From Lobosporangium transversale (taxonomy: Eukaryota > Mortierellomycota > Mortierellomycetes > Mortierellales > Mortierellaceae), in the NCBI RefSeq assembly GCF_002105155.1, contig NW_019028989.1:248001-312000 (forward strand): a stretch of DNA of 64,000 bases. Reading direction: 5' to 3'. Both the position numbers and the translations under genes were made by a program. Positions 45,297 through 56,234 of the stretch are shown piece by piece; position 1 is the first letter of the stretch, and each line of letters begins with the position of its first letter. The notes under the pieces are model-generated. The model was not told the origin of the DNA and did no database searches. It saw only the letters and a list, made by a program, of their open reading frames with translations.

Positions 45297-47189
45297 CTAT
45301 TGTGCTAAGACCATGTCCTCAGTCTGAGGAGAGCCCAATGCTAATGCTGCACTAGCAATAAGGTCGAGAGGGTCGGCCTTGGGATTCGAGTCGAATTTAG
45401 TCAACGCTGGTGGGGCGGTCTTTTGCTTGTCTTCAGACTCTTCATTTGAAGAATCAGATTTAGCGTGGCTCAGTTCGGGTTCACGGTCTTGCTCAACTTG
45501 TTCAGAAGCCTTTGTTGACGACACCTTAGAATCATCACTATTCTGTGTAGCGTCATCTGTCGTGTCAGGGAGAGACTCAATGTCAGATACAGACAGAGTA
45601 TCGGAATCCATCTCATTCTCATTAGTGTTGTTATTGTTGACCTGATGGACTGAGGAAGGAAGCTCTCGGGCCTTGAACTCGTCAACAAGATCCAAAAGAA
45701 GCTGACTCTTCTTGATCAGCTGTTTTCGGCGCTTACGAATCGAAGCATCGCCTTCGCTCAAGACAGAGTCAAGCCTAAGCATGGTTTTGATCAAATTCTC
45801 CTCTGTGAGCAAGATTTGTTTTTTGTTCGCAATGGTACCAACGAGTATTTGATCGAGCTCACGAGAAAGGTCATCGAGGGAGGATTCAATCAGGTTAAGC
45901 TCAGAATGCTTCTCTTGGATTGGGTCTACTTTCTGGCTCTCTTGCTTGGGTTCTTCCATCTTCTTGTTTTGCTGCTGCTGCTGCTGCTGTGCTTGACGAT
46001 CCTGACGTTGCTTTAAAATATCAGTTGCACGAAGTTCAGGAGAAGAATGGGTAGAGGAAGGAGTCGCGGGAGCCTTTTTCTCAACAGCTTGCGGCGAAGC
46101 TTGAGCCAGAGGAGGCTGTGCTGCTGTCTTGTTTTCAGCAGTCTTTGCTGTCTTATTTTCAATAGTCTTGGTTTTGGGCATAGCAGCTTCTTGCTTATTA
46201 GTAGGCGTCTTGATTTTAGCACCAAGGAGAGCTTCAACCATAGCCTTGATTTCAGGGAACGCCAGGAAGTACTCGCCAATTAGATCTTCTTTCTTGGAAT
46301 CACCGTCTTTAGATTTGGGAGAAGTAGTAGCAGCTGCTGCCTGCTTCTTCTCTTGCTGCTCTTTGGTTTTCTTGGCTTCTTTTTTCTGCTCCTCAATTTG
46401 TTTTTCTTTCAGCTCCTCGGCCTTCTTTCGTTCTTCAGCCTTCTTCAACTCTTCAGCCTTCTTCAACTCCTCGGCTTTTTGATCTTCGGTCTTCTGGTCT
46501 TCGTCCTTCTTTGCTTCAATTTGCTGTTGGCGGCGCTTGGATGGGTACTGCTGCTCCTGTGACTGATGGCGTTTGAGTTGTGAATGAGGGAAGAAGAGTG
46601 CATTCAATAGGTCGTCCAATGCAATACCTTTGGTTCCCTCATCCTCAGTAGCAGCTTGTTCTAGCGCAAGTTGTCTTTGTTTTTTGGCTTCAGCAATGGC
46701 TTTAGCAGCGGCAGCTTCATTTCGTTTCTGGTCCTCGATTTGCTGTTGTTGTTGGACATGTTGCCAGAAGTTTTCCCAGGCAATCTGTTGGCGAAGTTGT
46801 TCCTTCTCTTGCTGCTTCTTGTACTGACGAATTGCTTCCTGCTCAGCCTCGTATTTAGCCTGAGCAATAGCCTGGGCTCGACGGCGATTGAGCTCTTGTT
46901 CGTAAAGCTGTTGCTGGAGGCGTTGTTGGCGTTGTTGCTCGAGTTGACGTTGCTGCTCGAGGAGCTGACGTTGATACTGCTGACGAGCTAATTTTTGTTG
47001 ACGCTTGCGTTCAAGTGCAGCCAACAGAAGCTGCTCCTCTTCGTCAGGAGAGTCGAGATCCTCATCGAAAGGTTGATAGGCTGTAGCGTAGGGAGAGTAG
47101 GGATGGAACATCATTGGAGTCGAATAACTTGATGCGTGTTGTCGACGGGCAGGCATTGTGGATGTAGGGTGTGAGAACAAAGTGTACAT
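45297..47189 (-). CDS. BAG-domain Hsp70 co-chaperone with long Gln/Glu/Lys-rich coiled coil
   Basis: A single-exon gene of 630 residues from ATG 47189; an in-frame ATG at 47156 (MPARRQHASSYSTPMMFHPY) is an equally good start. Residues about 50-290 are a charged, Gln-rich coiled coil (RKRQQKLARQQYQRQLLEQQ, and repeated KKAEELKKAEERKKAEELKE). A BAG domain lies at about 425-520: LNLIESSLDDLSRELDQILV, NLIKTMLRLDSVLSEGDAS, IRKRRKQLIKKSQLLLDLVD. Its C-terminal helix Asp/Arg pattern is that used to bind the Hsp70 nucleotide-binding domain and release ADP. The tail is Ser/Asp/Glu-rich. A three-unit heat-shock element lies about 320 bp upstream, in keeping with a co-chaperone. Family identification rests on the BAG pattern only. 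Confidence 0.8.
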   Translation of the reverse strand: MYTLFSHPTSTMPARRQHASSYSTPMMFHPYSPYATAYQPFDEDLDSPDEEEQLLLAALERKRQQKLARQQYQRQLLEQQRQLEQQRQQRLQQQLYEQELNRRRAQAIAQAKYEAEQEAIRQYKKQQEKEQLRQQIAWENFWQHVQQQQQIEDQKRNEAAAAKAIAEAKKQRQLALEQAATEDEGTKGIALDDLLNALFFPHSQLKRHQSQEQQYPSKRRQQQIEAKKDEDQKTEDQKAEELKKAEELKKAEERKKAEELKEKQIEEQKKEAKKTKEQQEKKQAAAATTSPKSKDGDSKKEDLIGEYFLAFPEIKAMVEALLGAKIKTPTNKQEAAMPKTKTIENKTAKTAENKTAAQPPLAQASPQAVEKKAPATPSSTHSSPELRATDILKQRQDRQAQQQQQQQNKKMEEPKQESQKVDPIQEKHSELNLIESSLDDLSRELDQILVGTIANKKQILLTEENLIKTMLRLDSVLSEGDASIRKRRKQLIKKSQLLLDLVDEFKARELPSSVHQVNNNNTNENEMDSDTLSVSDIESLPDTTDDATQNSDDSKVSSTKASEQVEQDREPELSHAKSDSSNEESEDKQKTAPPALTKFDSNPKADPLDLIASAALALGSPQTEDMVLAQ

Positions 47190-47503
47190 GGCGAAAGCTG
47201 ATGCGTGTGTTGTGTGTTTTTAAGGATAAGAATAAGAATAAGAGTGGAGGAATTGTGTGTTTGTGTGTGGATATGCGTTGTTATTTTTTTGCTATGTTGT
47301 TTCGCTGGAATTGTTATTTGATGATTGTTCTTCTCCACAGGGCAAGTGGCGGTCTTTTATAGTGACAAGAACACTCCGATCATTGTGTTTGTGTCATCAT
47401 GCAGAGAGCTTTCCAGTTATTTCGACAAAGTTCTAATTTTCTATTTCAAATTCCATTACCTTACCGCTGTGATTTGTCATTTCCTTATTTGTAAGAAACG
47501 CTC

Positions 47504-47516
47504 GAAACTTCGAGAA
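47504..47516. promoter_or_regulatory. Consensus heat-shock element
   Basis: GAAACTTCGAGAA fits GAAnnTTCnnGAA exactly, the three-unit binding site of Hsf1 trimers. It lies 315 bp upstream of the BAG gene start. Role is inferred from the motif and the neighbour's function. Confidence 0.6.
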
Positions 47517-47560
47517 CCATCCATCCAATTATATCAAACACAGCTAATTGTTGTTGTATA

Positions 47561-47652
47561 GGCTCGTTCCCATCCCTCTTCACTTTATAAAGGTGACAGG
47601 AAATTCCATTTCCTTTTTGAGTCACCTAAAGTGAAGGGGCTGGGAACGAGCC
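47561..47652. mobile_element. 92-bp palindromic MITE with TA duplication
   Basis: The ends GGCTCGTTCCCA and TGGGAACGAGCC are inverted, and complementarity extends inward (CTTCACTTTATAAAGGTGAC against GTCACCTAAAGTGAAG with small gaps), leaving a short loop near AGGAAATTCCATTTCC. TA borders both sides (47559-47560 and 47653-47654), so a Tc1/mariner-type origin is likely. It could also act as a hairpin in a transcript. Confidence 0.75.
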
Positions 47653-47675
47653 TAGGAATGAAATTGAGGAAGTCC

Positions 47676-50600
47676 CCTTAGATACTCAAGTAAGCCAAAT
47701 ATGCGACACCCTTAAACAAAAAATAAAAGTTATTTCCATACAAGTCGTGTGGGTCATGTGGGTCATGTGGGCCAAATTATATATGGAAGTTCACTCTAAC
47801 CTGTCTCTAAGTCATATGGGAAAACCAGTTCTCATATATAAAAGTCATTTAAATGAACCTCAATCCAAACCAAACTTTGGATAATGTCAAAAGACACTAA
47901 TATAAAGCGATCTAGGGTAGTAATTGAAGTTTCTGAAGAAATTGAGTATCCGTAGTGACATAAAAACCGACTTTGGAAACCAAGTGTAGCTTGGTAGACA
48001 CTTGTTTAAAAAATGTTTCGTTGAAATTAGTAAAAAAAGCAGAGCTCTATGATAAAACCTTCAAACTTCACCATATTCTCAGATTTAAAGGACATGTCAA
48101 TGCTGAATCCAATTGTGGTATTTTTACAGCGACTTAGTTTACAAAAATAACCATCCTTACTGTTTAAAGATGGAGGAGAGACTATAAATTCCAGAAATTA
48201 CTCTATTTAGAGAGTTCAATGGGCATATTCTTGACAACCGCATTGCTAGTTCCTTGAAGTGCATATACATGACTTATAGATATAGCTTTTGGGTACCAGA
48301 ATCTATATTTTGCAATGTGTATCGCCATTACTGACAGAGTAATATTACCTTTGAACGAAAGAAGATGTACGTAATCTTGATTATTTTCAATGTACAAGTT
48401 CTTTGAATGGAGGTATCTTACTGAAGACTTAACCGATTCTTTTCAACTTTTTTTTAAATCGTACCAATGGATCTTACCTACAAAATATATGGTTTTCAGT
48501 CTTGTAGATACTCTATATCAACAGAAAATGGATTTCTTTTTTCATCATTCTGTATAAAAATAAAAAAAAAGAAATCCTGATTTCTGATTGGCTATTTCAA
48601 TTGTGCTCTCTTTGATTGAATTGGATTGAATAGTTTTTTGATCAAATATATACATGTAAATATTTTTTTTTATTGGCGCTGCCGTTTTTGGTTCCCAGAT
48701 GTATTTATCGTTCTTTGTAAAGAACAAAACCGTTCAACTATATCACTTAATTCCCTTGCTGCGTCGGAACTTCTCACAATGCTATCTGAATCATGGAGAC
48801 TCTTTTTGAGTATCACCAAAGATTCAGTAACCGCATCAGCAATCCTCTCCGCCTCAGCAACCTCCTCTGCTTCAGCATCCTCTACCTCCAACAGAGCATC
48901 ACTCATGCTGGGGTTAACATTCCCTTCCAGGCCATCTTGAAAACTCTGGATCATAGCATGTCTATCAGGGACCCTCTCAAGGACATCATGTATGATGCGG
49001 AGTGGTGGGTCTGGGTTATCCTTATGAACTTGATGCAAAAGATACATATGTCTGCATGGGCGCTGAGAATACATAAAGTACTGACAGTTACATCTTGAGA
49101 TAGTTTCATTCGTGGCAACCACGAAATAATATCCGCCAGATACGGAGAACGAGCGCACACAGTAAACGGCTCGGTCTCCCACTTGCTGCTCGTGAACAAT
49201 GCGCTGTGGAAGGTCTTCTAGACCATCTAGAAATTTTCTTTGGTGAAAGTCATCTCTCTCGCCTTTTAAATGTTGCCCATAGCGTCGCACAGTCTGCCTT
49301 GCCATCATTTGGTAAAACTCATCTACATCATGAGTTAAGATATAAACCAATCTATCTCCCCTGCAGTTTGTATAACCTCGTAAGAAGTGCGACTTAAGGT
49401 GGTTGTGCCAGGACTCGACGTAATTGTTAGTATCCATCCCGGCATAAAACTTTCCCATACGATAACATTTCATCCACCTTCTCCTTCGGTCTTCACTGAG
49501 GTAGCGTTCTCTAAAATAATTCCAGACTTTGCCCTCATTATGATCCTGCCATTTCAACCCGAATTCTGAAATAAGAGTCTCAGCTCGCGTACGGTTTGGA
49601 TCAAACAAAATTCTACGGAGCTCTCCCATCGCTTCCTCCCTCAACTCCTTAGCTGCCTTGTCTTGCGTTGCACAGATAACATTTCGAAGCTTGGCGCCCC
49701 AAGCTTTCATAACATGCCATAGACATAAATGAACTGTGACTGAGTCTCCAAACGCCAATCGGATTGCTTTGTATTCTGCTCGAGCATCATCAGTGGTGAT
49801 GTATTCAGGAGAGCCAATGTTTTCTCTGATATGTTTCAACCATTTTGCCAACGGTACATGGCTATGATCGTTCGTAAGCAAGAAGGCAACTGGGATAGCA
49901 CTCAGACTTTGTGGGTTCCGCACAATTATGGTGTAAAGCTCGTGTTTAGAGCGTTTTGTTCCATGCGTTGAATCTAGCCCAATGTGTTTAAAATTGGATC
50001 CATAAACTGATTTCTGGAACGGCGACATAAACCCATATGCAAATCTTGCATGATTCACCCCGTCTATTACGATGTGGTAGTCGAGCCTGAATACAGTGAA
50101 GCCCTTGTCCTTTAGTTTGTCCATCCAGAGCCTCATCGAGACTAAGTCATTCTTTTCAAGCTGACTCTGCCCACTTGAATATTTATAATAAATATTGTAC
50201 ACATCCTCATACTTCAGGACATGGCCACGCTGCAAAGACCCTCTTTGGTGTCGCGAGAATGCCTGGCTGCCAGACAGGTTTATCCTTGTCAGAATCTTTC
50301 TTGTACAGAGACCTAAACGGACAAGGTTTCGAATTCGCGATTTTGTTTCTTCTGTCACTCTGAGATGTTGAAGGTCCTCGAGACTGGCAAGAGTATGCCC
50401 AGTGTGCTTGTAGTAATATATCACACGCAGCTGGTTCCTTTCTCCTCTACTTGCGAACTCTTCCATATTGGGTTTTACGTCATGAACAATTAGTCTGGCT
50501 TTACAGCCTACTTTCTTGGTCGGTTTATAAACATTGCGGGTTTTCTTGGCTGGCCTCTCAAGTAGTTGATCTTGGTCAGTAATCTTTTTTTTGCGTGGGG

Positions 50601-51449
50601 CGCCTGCACAGTGGCAGAAATAAAGTTGAAATGAACGCAGTTTGCCTTTGCTATCATTGTCGTTGGTGACTTCAGAGTCTTCATTGTCTTCATTTCTACC
50701 ATTTATCTCAGAGTTGCCTTTATTCCAAATAAAAAAGTGATCGCTGCCATCTCGGTCCTTCCACAGTTCAAAGTCTCTTTTGTCCACATAGAATACGTGC
50801 GGCAAATAATCGTAGTCCTGTTTCTTAATCCTGAGGCCATCAACAATATCCCTAATCTTAGCCTCTGGGACCATCGACTCAATCCAAGAGTATTCTTGTA
50901 GCTGCGCAGACACAATTGTGGAAGCCAGACTGACTGCACGAGCCTCCTTATCTTGACTCAACCTCGATATATCCTCTACTTCTTCTACGTTATTTTCAGA
51001 TGGCGCCTCAACGAAAGTTTTCTTAAGAGATTCTGTTGCGAGGTCATTCCCGGAGGTGTTGTCTTCACCGGATGGTTCAACTGGCCCCCACACTATTTCT
51101 GGCTCGGAATCTGACACATCCGAAGAATAGTCTTCACCATCATCACAGTCGTGCTCTTCAGGATCCGTATCAACGTCGGTAGCTTCATCATGATCGTAGA
51201 ATTCGAAGCCTGGCTCAAGGACCTCTTCAGTTGCATCCTCATCGTTACTCGAGGCAACTAAGGTATCAGTAGTGAGGACCTATAACTTGCATTAAGAAAA
51301 ATAATTAATTATAAGCTAATGAACTAATCGAAATAGCTAGCATGTTCGTGATATTTATAAATACCATTGTGGAAAGGACGGCTAATATTATCTATCTCAG
51401 AGAGAAGGAAGACAGTTAGAAATGAAGTAGGCTAATTTGAATTTACGCG

Positions 51450-51482
<33 letters not shown>

Positions 51483-51727
51483 AGTAAAAAGGTTACCTGG
51501 GACAAGAGATGGACTACAGAAACACGAGAAGGGCCTGAATGGAGTCTGCAGGAGAGCTATCCTGACATAAATAAAATGGGTAATGAGCGATGGAAGAGGA
51601 TTAAATGGCGATGGTGATTCGGAAGTATCAACTGGCAGAAAGGGATGGATTTAGCAAAAAGTCTACTACGTCACCTCATTAAAAGTTATAATTAAAAAAT
51701 ACCCCTACGTAACTTGAGTATCTAAGG
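47676..51727. mobile_element. MULE (Mutator-like) transposon, provisional borders
   Basis: CCTTAGATACTCAAGT at 47676-47691 recurs inverted at 51712-51727, and a Mutator-like transposase gene lies between. I could not find a 9-11 bp target duplication next to these repeats, and similarity does not extend inward, so the borders are provisional. The stretch 47692-48669 is non-coding as far as I can see; it includes a short GTGGGTCAT direct repeat (about 47749-47770). Confidence 0.5.
48670..51282 (-). CDS. MULE transposase with SWIM zinc finger
   Basis: Open from at least 51282 (acceptor-like TATAG before GTCCTCACT) to 48670; the first Met in this stretch is at 51117 (815 residues from there), and an upstream exon is likely. 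The N-terminus is acidic. A FAR1/WRKY-GCM1-like zinc region (FYFCHCAGAPRKKK, GCKARLIVHDV) is followed by the MULE DDE domain: LDSTHGTKRSKHELY, YITTDDARAEYKAI and VHLCLWHVMKAWG. Near the C-terminus a SWIM finger reads SRCNCQYFMYSQRPCRHMYL (C-x-C-x(9)-C-x-H). No internal stop is seen. It would mobilise the element around it. It is also possible that it is a domesticated MULE-derived regulator, since its ends are poorly defined. Confidence 0.88.
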
Positions 51728-51832
51728 ATATTCGTTACTTAGCAGCCACCAGCACGTGATCCTATTACCCTCTCACATGGTGGAAGATTCATTATAATTA
51801 CAGACCCATCAGTTACGGTTAGAAAATATACG
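51283..51832. other. 5' region of the MULE gene and promoter of MED10
   Basis: Includes a run of 24 T near 51451-51474, the right provisional MULE repeat (51712-51727), and about 100 bp before the MED10 start. An upstream exon of the transposase may lie near 51,500-51,600 but I could not define it. Confidence 0.4.
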
Positions 51833-52752
51833 ATGGCACCTCAACCTACCGGATCCACATCGACAATATCGGGCGGAACGTCATCAGGAACACAAATAAA
51901 TGTCATGGATTCCACATCTACACACAATGAGCAAACAAGACAAGATTTGGAGTTGAAGCTTCAAGAATTGATTGAGTGTCTGCTAGAACTTAGTATCACA
52001 GTCTACGACTTTCAATCTGAGAGCAACGCTCTAGTGCACCAGAAAATGTAAAGGATCCAGGAAGGCAAAGTGATACAGAAATCTGTTTTAATTCCTAGCG
52101 ACTAAATGCTCGTTTCCTCTTGGGTCATGGTTCATAGTCAAGACCTCATTGCACAACTATCTGATATTGAAGGATTCAAAGATAAACTGGACATGATGGT
52201 GCCATGGGAGGTTTTGAGGTGAAGTATCCGACTCCTTTTTTTTTTTTTTTATGGCTGTTATCTTAGTCCGTAATTTTTTAAGGAGCTTGGTATCTGACAT
52301 CGGACTGGTCATGTCGTGAGTATAGTTATATTGAGGATGGAAAGAATCCTGATCTGTTTTCAAAGAGTTTTGTGGAAGCTGTTGCCGGAGAAAACCAATT
52401 TACAAACGGAAAAATCACAGCGTTGAAGGCAAGTAATCGCATATTATAGATGGAATAATGGAAAATGCTAAACAATAATATGCAGGCACAAGCTAATACA
52501 AAATACTTTTTTCTTTTTTCCAATTTCCCTGGATAATAGAGTTTTGAGGCAGCATTGATGCAAAATTTAGGGTCAACCTTTCCAGATGAAATGTTAGATT
52601 ATCAGCAAATCCTTAAAAACGATGAAGCCATGAAATCTGACCCAGTAGTGAATACTATGCTATCTGACGATACTTCATCACCATCTGTGCCTGAGCAGAC
52701 GGCTGAAGGCTATTCGATGTCAAATAATACCTCTGCTTCACCTCCACTATAA
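51833..52752 (+). CDS. MED10: Mediator complex subunit 10 (Med10/Nut2)
   Basis: Four exons: 51833 to about 52046, 52138 to about 52219, 52326-52428 and 52540-52752. The Med10 core reads LELKLQELIECLLELSITVY with DFQSESNALVHQKI, then QDLIAQLSDIEGFKDKLDMM, VPWEVL, NPDLFSKSFVEAVAGENQFT and KITALKSFEAALMQNLGSTF. VYDFQ and the (I/V)P-x-E-V-L-x-Y-I-(E/D)-x-G-x-NP region are hallmarks. The Ser/Thr-rich tail ends NNTSASPPL. It is part of the Mediator middle module linking activators to RNA polymerase II. The third intron seems to start with GC (AAG|GCAAGT); using the nearby GTAATC donor gives a stop. Confidence 0.9.
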
Positions 52753-52899
52753 GCATATTAGAGAATACACCTCTCAAATTGTATATTACTTTTCGCTTTC
52801 ATTCTTGAGTATTTTAATTTTTAGAAATAGTGATAAAGTTGAAAGATTCACGATTGATTAGCTTATCTTTTTTTTTTTTATCTCTATTGAATATCTTGT

Positions 52900-54834
52900 T
52901 TATGTAATTCGTTTCGAAATACGCCGCTTTTTCATTGGATGCGAGTCGTCCCCTTGCTCTTCATGCTGCACCTCATGCTTTCCCAGCTTTGATGGACTCG
53001 TCCTCATTGCTACTGAAGGTGTCACCATTGATGGATTCGTCTGCGCGGCCTGTAGCCAGGTCAAGAGCACGGTCAATGACCTTGCTACCCACATCCAGCG
53101 AGCAGGTCCCAGGTACAAGATATGGCGCGGTATGGGCAGCGAGGGAACTCCGGTGCTGATCTGCGTAGCTGTTTGTTGGGTTCGATGTTGCTGCTGTTGT
53201 TCTGGTTGGTTCCGTAGCACCGACAAAGATGCCCCAGATCCATCTAGCTCCTTCTTTTGCTGATATACCTTGGCTTTCAAAAAGCGATGGATCCTCGCTA
53301 AGATAAATTGCCCGTGTTCAATCCAGGCGACTGCATTGTAAATACGTTTAGGCTCTCGAGGTGAGAATTCGTCTGTGGGGACCAAGAATAAGATAACAAG
53401 CTCTATTAACAAGATCTCATGTCTGTACTTTGATGGGCGGTGAAGCTGGAATTCGGCAGGGTTAGGGAGTGTGAGCATGTCAAGGCAGAAGTGAATTAAG
53501 ACAATATAGAGCCGATGGGGTGGAAGGACTACCCCAGAGATAGGGGGCTCGAGGACGACCTGGTCGTTGTATTCTGGGAGGTGCTCTTCTGCAGAGGACT
53601 TGAAGCAAAGATCTTGTGCTGCATTCAGTTGAAAATATTGCAGATATGGATGTTGGCTGGTTGTTGAAAGTGCATGAGCGTACTCAAGAAAGGAATGACT
53701 TTGTTCCCAAAGGTATCTATCTGTCATCTCGTGCTCCAATTCCTCATCGTCATCGATTTCATTGTAATCGACATTGTGTGCTCTTGAAGGTTGGGTAGGT
53801 GCTGGGCAGCGGGAATGAGTGTAATCGCTGTTATACAGTCCTACTGTTGTCTTAAACATGTCAAGGACATTAACATAGGAAGATGAGAATCGCATGCCTC
53901 GACATATAGGGCAAGAAATGTTGCCGGCTAAATCCAAAGCTTGCTCACACTTCCAACAAATAAGATGCTGGCACCCAATAATTCTTTTCATTATTGTTCC
54001 AGATCTAAAGCATATTGGACAGCTATTTGGGTTGGACTGAGCTTCATCAATGTCACGGTCAACAGACCGAGATGTTGAAATAGGGACTAGGCTCTTCAGA
54101 TAATTAAGATAGGAGACGTTGCGCCATTGCTCCAGTGCATAAGGCTCAATTGTGGTCTTGAGCCAGGCCCTGATTCGTTGAATCGATGCGTTTTGAAGCA
54201 GGTCTTTGATATGGTGATAGACACCAATGGCATTAGAGATTTCGGGGGCAAGGAACATGCATCGACCTCGGCCTCGGAAAGGGAGTAAGGGGAACATTGG
54301 GTAATGTTGATGCGCAAACGAAATCGTAGTGTTTTTCGATTTGGTCGACTCAAGAGACATTTCTTGGACATTGTCCACACAGAGTATGTGTTGTGTTGTT
54401 GTAGGAGAAGATAAGCAGCTCGTCCATTCCATAGAACTATTGCTTGAATCCGAATTAGAAGGAGGTGCTACCGAAGAGATATCCTGAGAATCAGCCCTCT
54501 CAAGCACCACGGCTGGAGAGGATGAGGATCTTAATCCAGGGCAGGTTTCTAACGCCACCTCATTCCGATGACTGTTCAGCCAGATCTGAATATAGTCAAC
54601 TCGATAGTTCGTCGCTGATTCCTCACTAGATATAGAGTGGGCATAGTCAGAAACCTGAGGACGGTATCGATTCAAGGACGACATAGACGTGGGATATACA
54701 TCCAAAAATATAGAAGGTTGGTAACCATAGTTGGTGAAAATTGGAGGAAGTTTAGAACAAGACATTGTTGTTGTGAAAAGTTGAAGACAGACAGACGAGT
54801 TTGGGATAAGTGAAGAGGAATGGAATGTAAGCAA
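52900..54834 (-). CDS. RING-finger protein, probable E3 ubiquitin ligase
   Basis: An intronless 644-residue frame from 54834; the Met at 54765 (MSCSKLPPIFTNYGYQPSIF) is a reasonable alternative start. A C3HC4 RING lies near residues 273-313: CPICFRSGTIMKRIIGCQHL, ICWKCEQALDLAGNISCPIC. The region before it (QNASIQRIRAWLKTTIEPYA, LEQWRNVSYLNYLKSLVP) is probably helical. After it come an acidic patch (DEIDDDEELEHE) and a hydrophobic helical part (LYIVLIHFCLDMLTLP, HEILLIELVILFLVP). The tail is Gln/Ser-rich and ends PMKKRRISKRIT, a likely nuclear localisation signal. I recognise no named ortholog; ubiquitin ligase activity is inferred from the RING. Confidence 0.72.
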   Translation of the reverse strand: MLTFHSSSLIPNSSVCLQLFTTTMSCSKLPPIFTNYGYQPSIFLDVYPTSMSSLNRYRPQVSDYAHSISSEESATNYRVDYIQIWLNSHRNEVALETCPGLRSSSSPAVVLERADSQDISSVAPPSNSDSSNSSMEWTSCLSSPTTTQHILCVDNVQEMSLESTKSKNTTISFAHQHYPMFPLLPFRGRGRCMFLAPEISNAIGVYHHIKDLLQNASIQRIRAWLKTTIEPYALEQWRNVSYLNYLKSLVPISTSRSVDRDIDEAQSNPNSCPICFRSGTIMKRIIGCQHLICWKCEQALDLAGNISCPICRGMRFSSSYVNVLDMFKTTVGLYNSDYTHSRCPAPTQPSRAHNVDYNEIDDDEELEHEMTDRYLWEQSHSFLEYAHALSTTSQHPYLQYFQLNAAQDLCFKSSAEEHLPEYNDQVVLEPPISGVVLPPHRLYIVLIHFCLDMLTLPNPAEFQLHRPSKYRHEILLIELVILFLVPTDEFSPREPKRIYNAVAWIEHGQFILARIHRFLKAKVYQQKKELDGSGASLSVLRNQPEQQQQHRTQQTATQISTGVPSLPIPRHILYLGPARWMWVARSLTVLLTWLQAAQTNPSMVTPSVAMRTSPSKLGKHEVQHEEQGDDSHPMKKRRISKRIT

Positions 54835-55300
54835 AGATGCACATTTTTAAAGACGTTAAGGATGTTTTTATCATTTTCTAGTGATTGAAACGCGTCTAAG
54901 ATCAAGCATTTGGCAGGGTTACAAGCCACTATATCGAAATTGACAGCACTTCACTCTATTGATCGACATTTCTCAACAACTCTCAATATCTGATGAGCGT
55001 CTTCATCTTTATAGTCTTAAATGAATACATGTTTCAAGTTTATTACGTCAAAATGGAAGAAAAATGTGTATAATGTAGCAGATGAAGGGTGACACGTGCG
55101 TATCAGAAATGGCATAATCGAGCAGAGGATGGCAATGTTCAAAGCATTTAAGCGCCGCCGCTATACATTAGATTATAAAAATAATAGTAAAAAGAGATAT
55201 TAGAATATTTGATTGAGTCGCTCAAAATGTCCATGATCATCTTCAGATAAAGCAAGATGACCAACACGAGGTCATATCAATGATGGTTTGATCTAGAAAC
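54835..55300. other. Spacer
   Basis: AT-rich region upstream of the RING gene and downstream of SEC61 gamma. I see no feature I can support. Confidence 0.4.
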
Positions 55301-55889
55301 CTACACAAGGATATTGTTAATGGGAATATGGATCAACTTAACGACGAAGCCAATGACGCCCATGACGAAGAAACCCATAGAGACGGCTTGGGTGATTTGC
55401 ATGAACTCTACACATCGTTGAAAATGAAATAAATAAATTAATAAATGACGCGCGTTAAAAAATTATGACCCTACACCCAAAACAAAAAAAAACGCCAAGG
55501 ACATGAATGAATGTTATTTCTGCCAGAAAAATGGTATTTGTCAGCGCATTATACAATGTTTTCATGATAGGAGCCGGAATATTGTGTTAATTTCCAGATG
55601 AAGTCTCAAAAAACTATTGCAATACAGAGAGTTGGTTTGACATGCTGTTCCCAAAATAGTCCTTCTTTTTTTGAGTCCCTTCCATAGCAGAGCAAGAAGT
55701 ATCTTTCTATAGGGTCATCGCCGCTGTCTGTTTATATTATTCCATTCGTTCTATTCGTTATCGGCTTGAACAATTGAGGATGAATATACCTTTGCGATCA
55801 GGCTTTGTGCAACGGTTGATGAATGCAACACCATCCTTAATAAATTGCTTAGGGCCTTCGATGGCAGTCTGGGCGAGTTCATTATCCAT
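55301..55889 (-). CDS. SSS1: Protein translocon subunit Sec61 gamma (Sss1)
   Basis: Two exons, 55889-55790 and 55407-55301, about 68 residues. The first reads [20 protein letters not shown] and [13 protein letters not shown]; the second reads [20 protein letters not shown] and [20 protein letters not shown]-x-KEF and the single C-terminal membrane helix followed by [10 protein letters not shown] are signatures of Sec61 gamma/SecE. It clamps the Sec61 channel in the ER membrane. The intron (about 380 bp) splits the gene at K|E. It is divergent from TIM10, another small translocation component, about 345 bp away. Confidence 0.95.
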
Positions 55890-56234
55890 TTGCGAAGATG
55901 TGAGTGTTGAAGTGAATTTAACTAAAGAGAGGGAAGGTGAGAGAGGTTTGGCAACAAAAGAAGGAGAGAGAGAGGATGAGAAGATGAAGCCTTGATTTTA
56001 GAATATGAGAATGAGAGCAAATTGAGGGCCTTAGGACAACCAATCAAAAGCAGCCAGTGAGTAGCATTGAAAATTTTGGATCCACTATTTCCATGATTCA
56101 TTTTGTTATTGCCAATCATAGAAACTGTCAAAGACAAGCCACCATAATCCCAAATGAAACAGCTTCTGGCTACAACAACACATCACCTCTTTCAACCATC
56201 GACCGCCGTAAGAATCAGCAACACAGTTACAGCC

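Noticed and set aside
45816..46991. Several Leu/Ser-rich plus-strand frames opposite the BAG gene.
   Set aside because: They mirror the Gln/Glu/Lys-rich coiled coil; low-complexity repeats keep the antisense frames open.
47749..47772. Short GTGGGTCAT direct repeat as a minisatellite.
   Set aside because: Only two to three units; too short to call.
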